DNA of 64,000 bases from NCBI RefSeq assembly GCF_035582795.1, contig NC_134367.1:110780062-110844061 (forward strand), in the 5' to 3' direction. Position numbers and translations under genes: made by a program. This document shows positions 34,816 through 46,791 of this stretch, piece after piece; position 1 is the stretch's first letter; the number at the start of each line of letters is the position of its first letter. Under the pieces are notes generated by a model. The model had not been told where the DNA came from. It worked only from the letters and a program-made list of their open reading frames with translations, and did no database searches. This DNA is from Mycteria americana (lineage: Eukaryota > Chordata > Aves > Ciconiiformes > Ciconiidae).

Positions 34816-37800
34816 CTGTGGTGCTTGTAACACGTGCACAGTGCTTGGCTACAACATAATCCACAGTTGTATTCCAGCTACGACTGAGTTACCTTCTCTC
34901 AGAGGCATTCCCTCTGTGTGATGGAGAAGCAGAGCGGCTGTGATCTTCAGGGCTGGAGTCAGACCCGGTGAGGATGCTGGGGAAGGAGGAGAGGAGGAGG
35001 TCCACCACATGACAAGACCTAATTATTGTCATGTAGCAGAGCTCTGGACAATGCAACCAGAATTCATGGAGGAGAGCAGTTCAATTGCCATAGCTAGGAG
35101 TGGCAGGTATGGCAATATTTCATAGGGCTTTCATGGCTTTGAAGCCAAAAGAGACATGAGGCTGTAGCAAGCAGCTGCTGTGCACATGCGAGTCCGTATT
35201 TGCTATTCTAAACCAAGAAGGACATTTTAGCCTGCTTTTCTAAGGAAACGAAGCTTACGCTCTCATGCTGCTTGTCCATCTGTTTCCCCTTCAGTTGTTC
35301 CCCAGCAAATCTGGAACCCATTGGCCAAGGTCAGCCAAATTTGACAGTGGGACAGTGGGCACTTCCCTCTGCAGAGAACCGGGTGGCCTGATGTAGGGGA
35401 AGGCAGGGATAACCCAGCCCTTTAATTGAGGAAGGCAGCAGCCAACTGACGTGAGCGCCGGCTGGCCTGTCAGCCCACGCTTGGCTCTGGGTCCACTGCA
35501 GCTTGTGCCCAGCCACGGAGGCTAGGTAAAACCTCGGCTACCAGTGGGTACTAACTGTGCCTGGTGGGGAGAATTTCCGTCCTAACCATTGCACTAATTA
35601 GCTTAACCATGCAAGATGACATCTGATTACTTGGGCTCTCTAAGAAAATATCTCTCAGCTATTTTGTGTTTGGGTGATCAAAAGTATCCTGATAGGAGAT
35701 GATATATTATGAAAACCGTAATTTTCTCAAGAATCTGTATTTTGGCCTGACAGTATTTTGAAGAAACCCTTTCAGGGATGTCTTTCTGCAAAGCAATCAC
35801 AATTGTTATTATAAATACATACCCCAATCGGTCCCTCCTCTGACCTCACACCATCAGATAAGCAGGCTTAGCCTTCAGATGTCTGTAGAGATTACTTTAT
35901 ACCTGTCCATAGCAGTGACTGGGATAAAGTGATCTTTTCTGCAAATACAGTTTAGCCTTTAGGAAGTTACTGCTTAATTGTGTGTTAACCTCAGATATGA
36001 GCAGGTGACCAAAGACAGCTTGCCTGTGCTAGTGAGCTATAAATAAAGAGGAGCCTGCAGCTACAGTTGCCTGTGCTCTGCTGCAGGTAAATATTTGCTC
36101 ATGTAAGTTTAGGGAGGGCAGCTTCCATTCAAATGGCTGACCACAAATCCCCACAGCAGACTGCAATAAAAAAATGCTTTGGTGGCATCAGCTGCCACAG
36201 GGTATCAAGACCCTCAGGAAAAAAAAATCCAGTTAATTTTCTCAATGACATGTTGTTGACACAGAAAGTTAGTATTTGATACCAGAGACTCAGATAATGA
36301 AGGGCTGGGACATCACCAGCCTCCACCTCCTAGGCTGAGGCAGGAGCAAGTACTTCTAGATCATCCTGAACATATTTTAAATATCTCAAATGGCAAAGAT
36401 TCCACAGTCTTTCTAGGCAAACCTGATATTCGTGATACATTTTCTTTCTAAAGGGTGTTCCATTCTGATTCTCTGATCTGCATCCTCCCTGAAATACATC
36501 CGGCCTCTGACTTTGATTAGAACCAGCCAAGTTCTCAGGAGCTGCTTTTGTATGTCCTATGTTTCCTGGGTTCTAAATCTGATTACCTCAGTGGTTTTGA
36601 ATATCCCACTTCCCTAATACATTCAGGATGGTGATCACTCCTGATGCCAGCTTTTTACAGATTTCTGGCATGCTAATGAAAAGCTAAGGAGCAGAGAGGC
36701 TACGGTGCTGGACAGGTTGAGAGAACTCCACTTCCAGACTCCTTGCAACACCCCTGGGTTTTTGCGTAGCCATGGCAGGTTGACTGACCTTCCCTCTTCA
36801 TCCCTGCACATCTCTGCTCCTTTCTGTTCCTGTAAGTAGTAGTGAAAACATGTGCAGAGAGGGCATGCATATAATAGCAGTTGGATGCCCATGACCAGCT
36901 TATTCTCTTAAACCCTCCCCAAGTATCTGGGGGATTTTTTGCCACTGTTTGGGACAGGATAGTAGGCTGTATGGTTTGACACAGCACAGCAATTCTTATG
37001 TCTGGTGAGTTTGTTTGTTTGACTTTGAATAAGGCAAAACCTTCCCAGTTTGGATGGGAACATCAAAGCCCACCTAAGAAGCTACTCAGAAGAACAGTCA
37101 GTTGAGGCATATTGGACAGGGAGAGTGTGGGTCACTTGGGTAGAACGCTGTGCAAAGGCAGAGAGGGCAGAGAGCAGAGCACTGAGGAGGACAAAAGGGA
37201 TGACCATGCTACTCCCTCATCATTACCACCCTCTGCACTGTTTTGCAAACTCCTCTGTCAGCAGCACCAAAACCAAATTTCTTACCTTTGCCTCTAAGGT
37301 CTTTTGTGGCCTCTTTTCATGCAATCTAGATGTCTCCATTTAGCAAAGGACAGCAGTCTCCTTGACTAGATGCTCTTTCCACTCTGCACCATGCAGCAAA
37401 GTAGCTCCTCCGTTTAAACACCATGACATCACGCTTCAAGGTCATCCTATAACTTCCTTCCTAGAATTCTTCTGCCATAAGCTCTGTGGAAAACTCAGTG
37501 AGAATTAGACCGATGGCATGTGCTAAACATGCTGCCAACCATGTAACTCAGCTCTGACCCACTACTTTGAGCATGGCTGACCTGTGAGGTACCATCTCTG
37601 TTGTCTTCTATCTTGCATTGGGCTGGGTTGCTGGCACATGGGCCGCCTTTCTCTTCTGTCCTTGTACAATGGGTACCTCAGTACAAAACTGGGGCTCTGA
37701 GCTGAGATGCAGACAATAAGCAAGTTGGTTAGAGCAAAATGGAGAATTAGTATCAGTCCTTTTCATGTCAAAAAGCTCTTGAAGCTCTGTTAATACATTT

Positions 37801-40013
37801 TCGGTATTATTCTTTATGAAACAATCCTGCTTAACCACGATGACCCACCAGACTTTTCCCATCTCTAATTTTAATGTAGTTTTATAAAATGGATACATTT
37901 GGCACGTCATCTGGAAACATTAACCAGGGAGGTTAAAGGGGTGAGGCTCTTGGGTTTAAAGCATCCATTTAGTGGATAGATAAATGAATTGACTAAGTGC
38001 TAGCACATTTGTCATAGGGCTATTATACCTGAATTTTTTTCTGGGCTAGTTATAAGCTATTGGTTAATGGGGTAGAATTAGATTTTTACAGAACTCTGTG
38101 CAGATAATTTTCTTGGAAAACATTTTGAAGAGCCTGCCTGTCCAGAATATGAGATGTGATGTTCCGCTGCTGTCTGATTGATTGCTCCTCAAACAGCAGG
38201 ACTGCAGCTGCAAGCAGTAGCCTGTGGCTCCTCCATTAAAGTTTCTGCACTAGCACAGGAGAGCTGTAATAAAGAGAAATGACACATTAATGTAGAAGCA
38301 GGCTCAAAGCCCTCAGATCTGAGCATCACGAGACATTAAGGAAATCTAACATTTGATCTAGAGCAGGGCTACTTGGCCTGGGGAAGCTCAGGTCCAGAAT
38401 CGTCATGTCTTCCAATTCTGGGTGTAGACTGTTTAACTTGAGGTCATCCGTCCTCATGAGATGAATGCAAATAAAGAATAATACCAAGGAAACTCCCTCA
38501 CAACAGGATCTCAGAGAAATGTAGAGTCATCTCAAACCATATAAATACTAAGTAATATAAAACCTGGCTGGACAAAACTCTTGCTGTTGAATATGCCAAA
38601 AGCTATCCTGCACCAGTGGGGGCAGAAGTGGGGAGATTTCCCCATTTTCCTGCATATTTTCCCATAAATGTTTTTCTCTGAAAAGCTCCCTGCCTTTCCC
38701 ATATTCTAACATCTCATTCAGTCAGGCTGAGGAAGGTACCTAAGGAAAGCTCTAAGATGTTCCAGGAATATGAAGTATTTAATCTCCAGGACACCGTTAT
38801 CTAAGTCAGTTGAGACACTTCAGACAGAAATAGGTTCCATCCTAATACACAGTAAGGGAACATATGATATCTTCTAGTTGCTAATTGACAGGAGTCCACA
38901 AAATCACCACCAAGAGATTACAGACAAGCTTTTTTTAGCCCTAGCAGGGAGGCCAAGGGATGGATGAACCACAGAAATATTCTACAGAAGGTGAGGGTCT
39001 ATACACTATACACTTAGCAGAGCTTATTTGCCCCAGCAGGAGGCCTAGGGGAGGGTGGTGTTATCCCTTCTGTACATATCTCCTTTGACGCTTTCTTTTT
39101 TATCAAACAAAAATGGTCTTTTTCCACTGTATATCCTTGACCCTTACATATGTTCATTACCAAGCTCTTCATATCATCCTGTTTTGCTCTTTTTCCCTCG
39201 CTTGTTATATTTTCCTTGGCAAACAGTCTCCTGATGCTCTCTGTGGCTGGGAGGAGCTCCCCCAGCACACCCCCGGATCTCACTTGCTATTCTCTGTGAA
39301 ATCCTTCTCAGGAAGCCCAAATGCTTAAACAAAAGTTGCAGCGCATAGGCTGACATGTGCTGCTCTCATGTTCGCTTGTCTGGTAGCTCCTAATTTTAGC
39401 CTCCAGCTAGCCTGTGCTCAGGTTTTTTCTCTTGGAGACTTTTTGGGAGCATGTTGGCCATTTTGCTCTGAGTCCATGTCTCAGCTAGCACGAGAGGGTT
39501 GGGTACTCTGATTGATACTCCTGTATTTTATGAACATAAAGTTAATATTGTGAATAGTGAGCTGCTTTAGGACCACGGCTTGACATGTTAATTCATGCTG
39601 AACTGGAAGTGGACTGGGGCCCAAAATAGCCTGTGAATGCCTGACCAGGGGAGGCTGAGACAACGGGCACCCAGCTTCCTAGCAGGGGCTCATTTATTTC
39701 ACTCGCAGCTACTGTTGGAGGTCAGGGCCTATTTACTGGAACATGATGTGACTGCATCGCTTCTGTTAAAATACAAACAAAGAACAGTGTCATCCCAGTG
39801 ACACTGAGAACGGTCCTTTTAATAAGGTGCATAAATAACAGACTGTCTCACTGGAAACCCGTAATGGTGTCAGTACAAAACAGGGGATAATAAGAAGGAG
39901 GTGCCCCCACCTATCGTATTAGATATGTTGGCTCTTTCTAGATTTTGTCTCAGGAAGCCCCCAACATTTATTGGGGGTCCTGCAAAATGCAAGTGTTCAG
40001 TTTTGAAACTGAT

Positions 40014-40490
40014 ACTCATAGAATCATGGAAATGTTGGCTGGAAGTCCATTCTGCAGGTCTCCTGGTGAAAATGTCTTCCCTAAAGTCCAACCTGGGCCT
40101 CCAAAACAATGAAGGGACCACCTCTTGTGTCATCTGCTACTGCTGAGAAGTATCTGCCATCTTTGTATCTCTCCATTGGGTGGTTGTAGGCCACCAGTAG
40201 CTCACCTCTCAGACACCTCTTTCCAGCCCAAGCAAGCCCAACTCCCTCCACCTCTCCACGAGGGTATGTGCTGTGGGCCGCTGAACACATGGGCAGCCAC
40301 CACTGGGCCCCACCAGTTTCCCCACATCTCCCTTGACCTGGGAAGGGGAGCTGAGGCCAGACACAGCAACCCAGGTGCGGCCTCACCACCACCGAGCGGT
40401 CCCAGAATAAGTAACTTCTCTCAACGCTGGCTGCCTTCCTCCTACCCAACAGCTTACAGGCTTTCTGGGGAGGAGTTGCTGTCAAAAGCC
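40014..40490 (-). mobile_element. CR1 LINE fragment (5'-truncated, decayed)
   Basis: The plus strand begins CTCATAGAATCATGG, the reverse complement of a CR1 3' end, then TTGGCTGGAAG and GTCCAACC, typical of CR1 3' UTR. Further right the minus strand translates to decayed reverse-transcriptase C-terminus. The minus-strand frame ending at 40081 shows VVVRPHLGCCVW (CR1: LVRPHLEYCVQLW) and KRCLRGELLVAYNHPMERYK (CR1: KRRLRGDLIAAYQYLKGAYR). It is non-functional and inserted beside an older CR1. Confidence 0.9.
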
Positions 40491-40865
40491 CTTCATGGGT
40501 TCTTTTCTTCCATGAAGTAGTCCAGTTGCTTTTTGAACCTCTATAAATGTTTGCATCTACAATCTCCTGCGGCAAGGAGTTTTACAGATTTCTTGCATAG
40601 TGTGTGAAGAACCACTTCCTTCTCTTTTGGAGAACTTGCTAATTGCTAGTTTCATGTCTTGTTCTCATACAAGAAAGCACAATGAACCATTGTATAGTAT
40701 TTATCCTTCTCCTGCCCTTCATGATTTTATAGATCTCTATAGAAGAGATAACAAAAGAGAGTACAAAAATATGCAAGTAAGACAAATGCTGTATTCTGCT
40801 TTTCTGTCCCTTTGTTCCCTGCAGCATGTGACTCCTCACGCTTCATTTGAGTTTCAGCTTTAGAG
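40491..40865 (-). mobile_element. Older CR1 LINE fragment, host of the nested copy
   Basis: The plus strand reads CTCCTGCGGCAAGGAGTTTT, then TGTGTGAAGAACCACTTCCT and TTCATGATTTTATAGATCTC, the order of the old amniote-wide CR1 3' region. The minus strand gives PQEIVDANIYRGSK, the usual ORF2 C-terminal motif (LPQEIVDA). This is a different, more diverged subfamily than the copy to its left, so the left copy probably inserted into it. The right limit is approximate. Confidence 0.75.
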
Positions 40866-43800
40866 ACTCTCTCCTGTCTTCCGTTTCCTTCTCCTTCGTC
40901 TTTATGGCACTCCACCAGTAAGCAGCAACTGGGAGTAACTGAGGCTAAACCCAACCATTTTCCTGCTCATTTACCTGTGTTGTTTTGGCAGTTGCTTAAT
41001 GGTAAACATATGATTTACTGACACGCTTTAGACAGCAACATTCACAAGTTTAATTCCTTGCCTTTGAAAGACAGCCTAATACAATTTTCCCCTGCATTCC
41101 TCCAGGCCACAGAGTCAAGAATGGCCACAGGCAGAGGTGCTCTCAAGACCCCCAGCTGGATTATCATCTGAATTTCATTAGAATTATGAATAGTGCTGCA
41201 GATGAAGTTGACTGGGCAAAAAACCAACTTAATCTGTTAAAGAGCTGCAAAAGAGCTGTAATTCTTTCTGAAAGATTGCTTTGGCTTCTTGCTCTGCTAA
41301 TCTGGTGTTTGTGTTTATGAGGACAGTCAGTATGCATCCTCAAGCAACAATTTTAACGTCTGGTCGACATATGCTGTTTACAGAAGTCACTGATCTTGCA
41401 GGCAGTATGACATTCAGCAAAGAACAAGGCCTGAAGGGAAGGAGATTACCTGCAGGTTAGGAACAACCAGCTGAACCCTACAAAAACTCAAGAGGAGCTT
41501 TGCTAGAGCAAGGGATTCGGGCTGGGTCTGAGGGAGTGGTACACTTCTAAGCCACCTGTCTGAATCTGACACAGGCAGGAAACCTCTGAGTCCTCAAAAT
41601 CTTCTGTTCATTCAAGACCTACTAGAAAATAAGCTGATCATCTTCATGTGAGTGGGAAAACTGAAGTGGAGTATAGCTGGTGACGTCCTGCTAATACTGA
41701 AACGAGGGGTTCCCACTCTTCACTCTGTTGTCTCAGTTACCCTGAGTCTTTTGCTAATGGAGGACAGTTGTTTGTCCTGTGAGCAAGAAATGATGATGCA
41801 GAAAGGAGAAGCAGCCACTGTACGGGAAGGGGAATTATCACGGGGCTGACAGTTGCCCTTGCCAGGGACTTTTCCCATGCCTATTAGCCTATCCAGAGCA
41901 AACTAAGCTGCATATTTTTTTGGCCATGAGGTTAAAGGTGATCTCTAGTTAATCCAACACAGCGGTGTGCTGATAGGGAGGCAGTCGTGACTGTGAGATT
42001 TATTATGCTGCAGAGCCATCTCGTATGGAGGAAAGCCCCTAGAGCTGCACACGAAGGTGGACACAACCCTGCAACAGGGAAGAGGCTGGAGGAGACACGA
42101 GGCAGCAGCCAGAAATCTTTGATATGATCCTTTGGACTGACTGAGTGCAAGTTGCTGTTGGGATGATGCCTGGCCTACAGTTTAGAAAATCGAGTTGTTT
42201 GTGCAATAGATAGGAATTCATAAGGGGAGCTGGATCTTGACTTCCCTTCCTTAATGCCTGGTGGCATCTCTCCTCCTAAAATTATTGAATGGCACCACCT
42301 TGTGGGTGCTTGAAGGTGATGAGACTTTCCCATCTTTTTCCCATGTGTTGGCTCTGCAGGGGTACATTTGAATAGTGTGGCATGCAAAGGTTGATTCATT
42401 CTCATGCTGCTTGTCAAAGACTAGGCAGTCATCAAGAACTGGTTTTCTGCCAGCTGACAGAAACAGATTTTAGCACTTAGTGGTTGATTTTCATGGCTTA
42501 ACTGATTTTGCCTTTGCTAGTGGTCTTACTGGAAAACTGTAAACACAGATTTAATAATTAAAACTTTTCAGTTATAGAGGAAATGCAGAGGAAAAACACT
42601 GAAATATACATTAAAGGTCATCTGCCCTGTATGCAACGTCTTCCCTCTTTCTAAGATGTGAAAATCATGTGCCAGCCAGTCCATGCATCACAAAATTCAC
42701 TAAACTCATGAAAGTAAGGTGTAACTGGAGAATTTACCATATGTAGTACTGTGTTTGCCCTTAGGGATTGCCCTGGCAATGACAGCAGGTGTCCTTTACT
42801 GCAGAGTTTCTGGGAAGCATCAGACATATGCTCATGAATAGAACAACAGCTCATGTACAACGAGTCCAAGACTTTCCAGAAAGCATTGGTTGCCTGGTGT
42901 GTATTTTATACAGCAACAGGATGCATGTTATCATGGGCGTGCAGGAACCCAGGATGCAAAGTAGCCACTGATGAGAGAGTCAGTGTGACTGTACATGTAT
43001 GGAGTATCAATTTTTTTTGGTCGAATGGGATTATCACACACCTATAAATCCCAGACCACATAGCAGCTCCTTGAAATCTACCCAGATAAGATTTTGCAGA
43101 GGGAAAGAGATGATGCCCTGAAAAAAAGGACATATTGTAGCCTAGACTACATCAAGAAAATGGAACAATATCTTAAGCAGATCATAGGCAGGTGAGCAGA
43201 GAAATTCGTCCACTTTTATTGCCTATGGTGAGAAACACAGTAAAAACATAAATAAATACAAATGGTTAAACTGCCAATTAAATTTTTCAAGCCTGCATCT
43301 CGAACTTAATTTCAGTTTTGGAAAAGCGTTTTGCTTTTACAGGGTTGTCCACCCAGCTGTGTGCCCACACAGGGTTTTTCTAGGCATAGTTACAAGGGCA
43401 GGCCGTGCTGGGTGCAAGGTTGTGCCAGAGACATGCTGGAACTCATGGACAAAACCAAGTGGTCAAAGCCATGTGGTCCAAGAAGTGAAAAGCGTGTCAG
43501 GAAAAGGGATGAGGAAAGCTTGGCAGGGGATAAGAGAGATTTCTGAGAGTAGGCATCAGGGTAGGAGTGAGAAGGCACAAGGCAAGTCTAAGCAAGGCTC
43601 TGGGCTCTGGCCATCCTCCCGTCCCTCACTGTCTGCCTGATGTCTGCTGGCTGGTTCTTCCCCTCGAGCCTGAGAGATCTGCAGGCAGAGAGTGGCTTAC
43701 TGCATGTTACCAATAACCTCGGTCATCAACAAGGATCACGCTATCTTAGGCGTTGTACGAGCATAGAATAAAAGACAGCCCAGAGAGCCTACGACATGAC

Positions 43801-44710
43801 GATAGACCAAGATGTACAGATAGGAAAACGTGTGCTACGAAAACAGTTGAGCAGCATGAGAGGCAGTAATATCAGCACATCAGCAGTCTAACCTCTTTGA
43901 GTGCTTTTTCCAGCCATGACAGTGAAAGAGAGTTTAAAGCAGGGATCTGGAAGAGGAAATGAGCCAGTCTTAGAGACATTGATGAGGATTTCCTCTTCAC
44001 TGTCCCAGACGTGCCTATGTGGGAGAAAAGATGAAGATACTCACTTGGAATTCAGAAAACTCATGACAGCAGTGAGCTCCCTGGATCAATCAGAGGCAGA
44101 TATCAATATCCAGATGTTGAATGGCAGTGGTGGGAAGGATGGGCATTTACAGCCTGAGGAGATGAGCAGTGAATGTTTGCAGCCTCGATGAAAGGGAGTG
44201 AGGGAGCCCCTCTAGTGGGAGAATCTGAGAAAGGCAATCGCAGCCATCAGCTGGGAAAATCAACCCTGCAGCAGCATTCGGGATGGTCACAAACATGAAT
44301 CACGATTGTCCCAAGAAATGGACAGTGTAGCATAACTCATATTATGTAAGCAAAAAAAAGGAGAAAAAAATTCCAACAGTTTCTGCCAAACTGATTGCAA
44401 GAAAAGTCTTTCCTGACTTGATATCTGGTGATGGAGTCAAGCCTGAGCATGTGAGCAGAACGCGCTGGTCTGCTCATGCACACAAGAGGCTTTAAATCGG
44501 GTAGAAACAGCAGCGTATTTCATGCGCTTTTCGCCCAGACTCCAGAACTCAGTGTTCATTCAGCAGGTGCTAGGGAAGATCATGGAGACACTGGTATGCT
44601 TATATTAAAATATTGGCCCCACCTCTTGTGTGAATCCAAGGTAGCCAGAAGGAGTTGTGGCATGTAACAAAAAATACTATGGAAATAAAAGAAACATTGA
44701 CTGCCTCTGT

Positions 44711-44805
44711 TGTTTGGGGAAATCACTATCTCTGTTTCTACCTCAGCTTCCAATTTGTAAAGTAAGGGTTGAACAGTAATTCTTCACTCTTATAAAGAGC
44801 TGCTT
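44711..44805 (+). repeat. MIR-like SINE tail
   Basis: GGGGAAATCACTATCTCTGT, TCTACCTCAGCTTCC, then TTGTAAAGTAAGGGTTGAAC parallels the MIR order (CAAGTCACTTAACCTCTCTG, CTCAGTTTCC, CTGTAAAATGGGGATAA). It is diverged; confidence is moderate. Confidence 0.55.
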
Positions 44806-46599
44806 GATAAAAATCATGAAGGCTCTGAAATGCCAACATACTGAAGACAGGCAACCAGATCAGTTTCTGGCCCTGACATATAGTTACACCAATGTTTTAC
44901 AGGTTGCAGGTTCTGTTTCAGGACCGGGCTACCAAATAGGACAGCCAACCAGCAGGGCCGTGGGGGGAGAGGATGGTTCCAGCTGCAGAGCAGGCTTGCT
45001 CATGACAGTCCCCTTCTCCTGCAGGAGCCGTGGCTGTCAGGAGGACAATGCCTCTGCCTGATGAAGGCAACTCCTCACTTTCACGGGTGAGGAAGATAAT
45101 GCATATTAGCCATCTGTAATAGTTTAACACTTTCGATTTTATGATGCGGCAGCACATTCAATATTTCCACCTATTTATGTAGTGGTTTTAGGACTGTATT
45201 TGACAGGCTTTAATGTAAATATGGCATTGCTGGCACACAGACAGCTTTTTTTTTTGGCATTGCTTTTACAGTGTCTTTACATAGAATGAGTTGATGTGTG
45301 ACTCATGTAAATTCAGATTTTTACTTTGCGCAGATGCAGCCCCTCAGTGTAAGCCAGAGAACAGTTGGGGTGTTGCTGTGATTTTAGTTACTAACCTCCA
45401 AGCCAACAGTTTCAAATCTGGGATAAAGTTAGATGCCTGTCTCCATGATAGATGGCCTCATTTTGAGAAGGAGTGAGTCCTGACAACTGGAGCTGGCTGG
45501 GAGAATGAATTTATGTTTCACAAAGATGATTCTATTTTCAGGATATTTTCAGACCCCAGATCAAGATCTAAATCACTGAATTCAAATATCATTTAGAGAT
45601 GAACAATATTTCATCTTGACAACATCAGGACTGCTGGAGATCCCTAGCTGCTGCCGGTGTTTAGCCAGGCTGCTGGAAGAACGAGGAGTCCCAACTCTGT
45701 TGTCACCTGCCTGACCGAGCTGTAGTCCAGTGGGGTGGCAGGAGTGAAGGCTGGCTGAGAGCCTTACTCGAGGGGCTGTACGGTTCCCAAGTGCTCCGGT
45801 GCTCAGGGAACAAGCCAGCCTGCAAGCCTGTGGACCATCCTTGGGTTTTGGCATGGCAGGGTTGTCCCAGGAGATCCTCGGGCTCCACAGCAGCCCTGAA
45901 GGTAGAAGGACCAGAGAGCCATAATAGAAACCCTGATTGTTCTTCAGGGTCTTCTGACCCTGCTAGGGTCAGACCTCACCAGAGGCTTTTCCAGAGCTCT
46001 TCAGAGGAGAACCATTTCCATTAAAATGTTCCAGTCTTCCCACTGAAGATGCCAGTAGCTTTGAACAAGCGGTCATGGTCTTCAGTGTGTCCACAACTGC
46101 GTCGACCTTCAGAAGGTGAGGTGTGTGCACGGCACGGTGCCACCCACACCCCCTGGAGCAACAGCTCTGACATGAGGGAGGAGTCCCCACTTATGTCCCA
46201 TGGGGTGGCTGCCGAAGCCTGTGGAGCCACACAAGGTCTCTAACATTGGTGCTAAGTCAGAAGCTCCAAGTTATTTTCTCTGGCTTCCAGGTACTTCTCT
46301 GGAAAGGTGAGGAGCTTCAGTAGGTCCTTCTAGCAGCTCTGTGTAGGTGTCTCAGATCCTTAGCACATCTCCAGTGGCACTAGATATTGCACTTAGGGAC
46401 GGCAGCCCCCCCTGAATACTCTGTCATTGTCAACATCACTGCCAGGCAAAGCAAAGGGAGGGCCACCTTGGGTATCTGCTGAGGTTTCACACCATCCATG
46501 ATGCCAAAGAGAACAGCATCCCCCCCAGTCTAACTCCTAGACCCCTGGAGACTGGATTTTTGATTCGCTGACCACAGCTTGGTGCAGAAATGCAAAGCC

Positions 46600-46657
46600 T
46601 GAGACAAGGAGGGAGAGAGAGAAGGAGGGAGGGAGACAAGGAGGGAGGGAGAGAGAA
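46600..46657 (+). repeat. Purine-rich GGGAGA/GACAAGGAGGGA repeat
   Basis: A 58-base, nearly all-purine stretch made of two copies of a unit starting GACAAGGAGGGAG, interrupted only by the C of each unit. It is a simple repeat with triplex-forming potential. Confidence 0.85.
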
Positions 46658-46764
46658 ACCATATTCAGAGTGCAACGCACATGACAACTGCAGCATGTGC
46701 TGCTGAGCAGAGGGGAGCTTGCAGTCCCAGAACATCAATATAGGCCATGGCCCTTCATTAGCCT

Positions 46765-46791
46765 GTATTATTATTATTATTATGATTATTA
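46765..46791 (+). repeat. Short (TTA)n microsatellite
   Basis: About six TTA units followed by an interrupted unit (TGATTATT). Confidence 0.8.

Larger units (their letters stand above)
20430..40010. other. Gene desert upstream of YPEL5, proximal half
   Basis: About 19.6 kb without a recognisable exon. GC content is intermediate, and open frames are short and contradictory on both strands. Contents that can be named are an old palindromic repeat fragment near 21.4 kb, a MIR-like tail near 21.9 kb, a small tandem repeat at 32.85 kb and two AT-rich motif clusters (26.8 and 34.75 kb). I saw no young transposon. In other amniotes this interval separates YPEL5 from ALK and harbours non-coding RNAs and enhancers. 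Nothing here proves transcription. Confidence 0.6.

Noticed and set aside
40081-40575. 164-codon minus-strand ORF as a gene
   Set aside because: Its translation is decayed CR1 reverse-transcriptase C-terminus spread over two nested CR1 copies.
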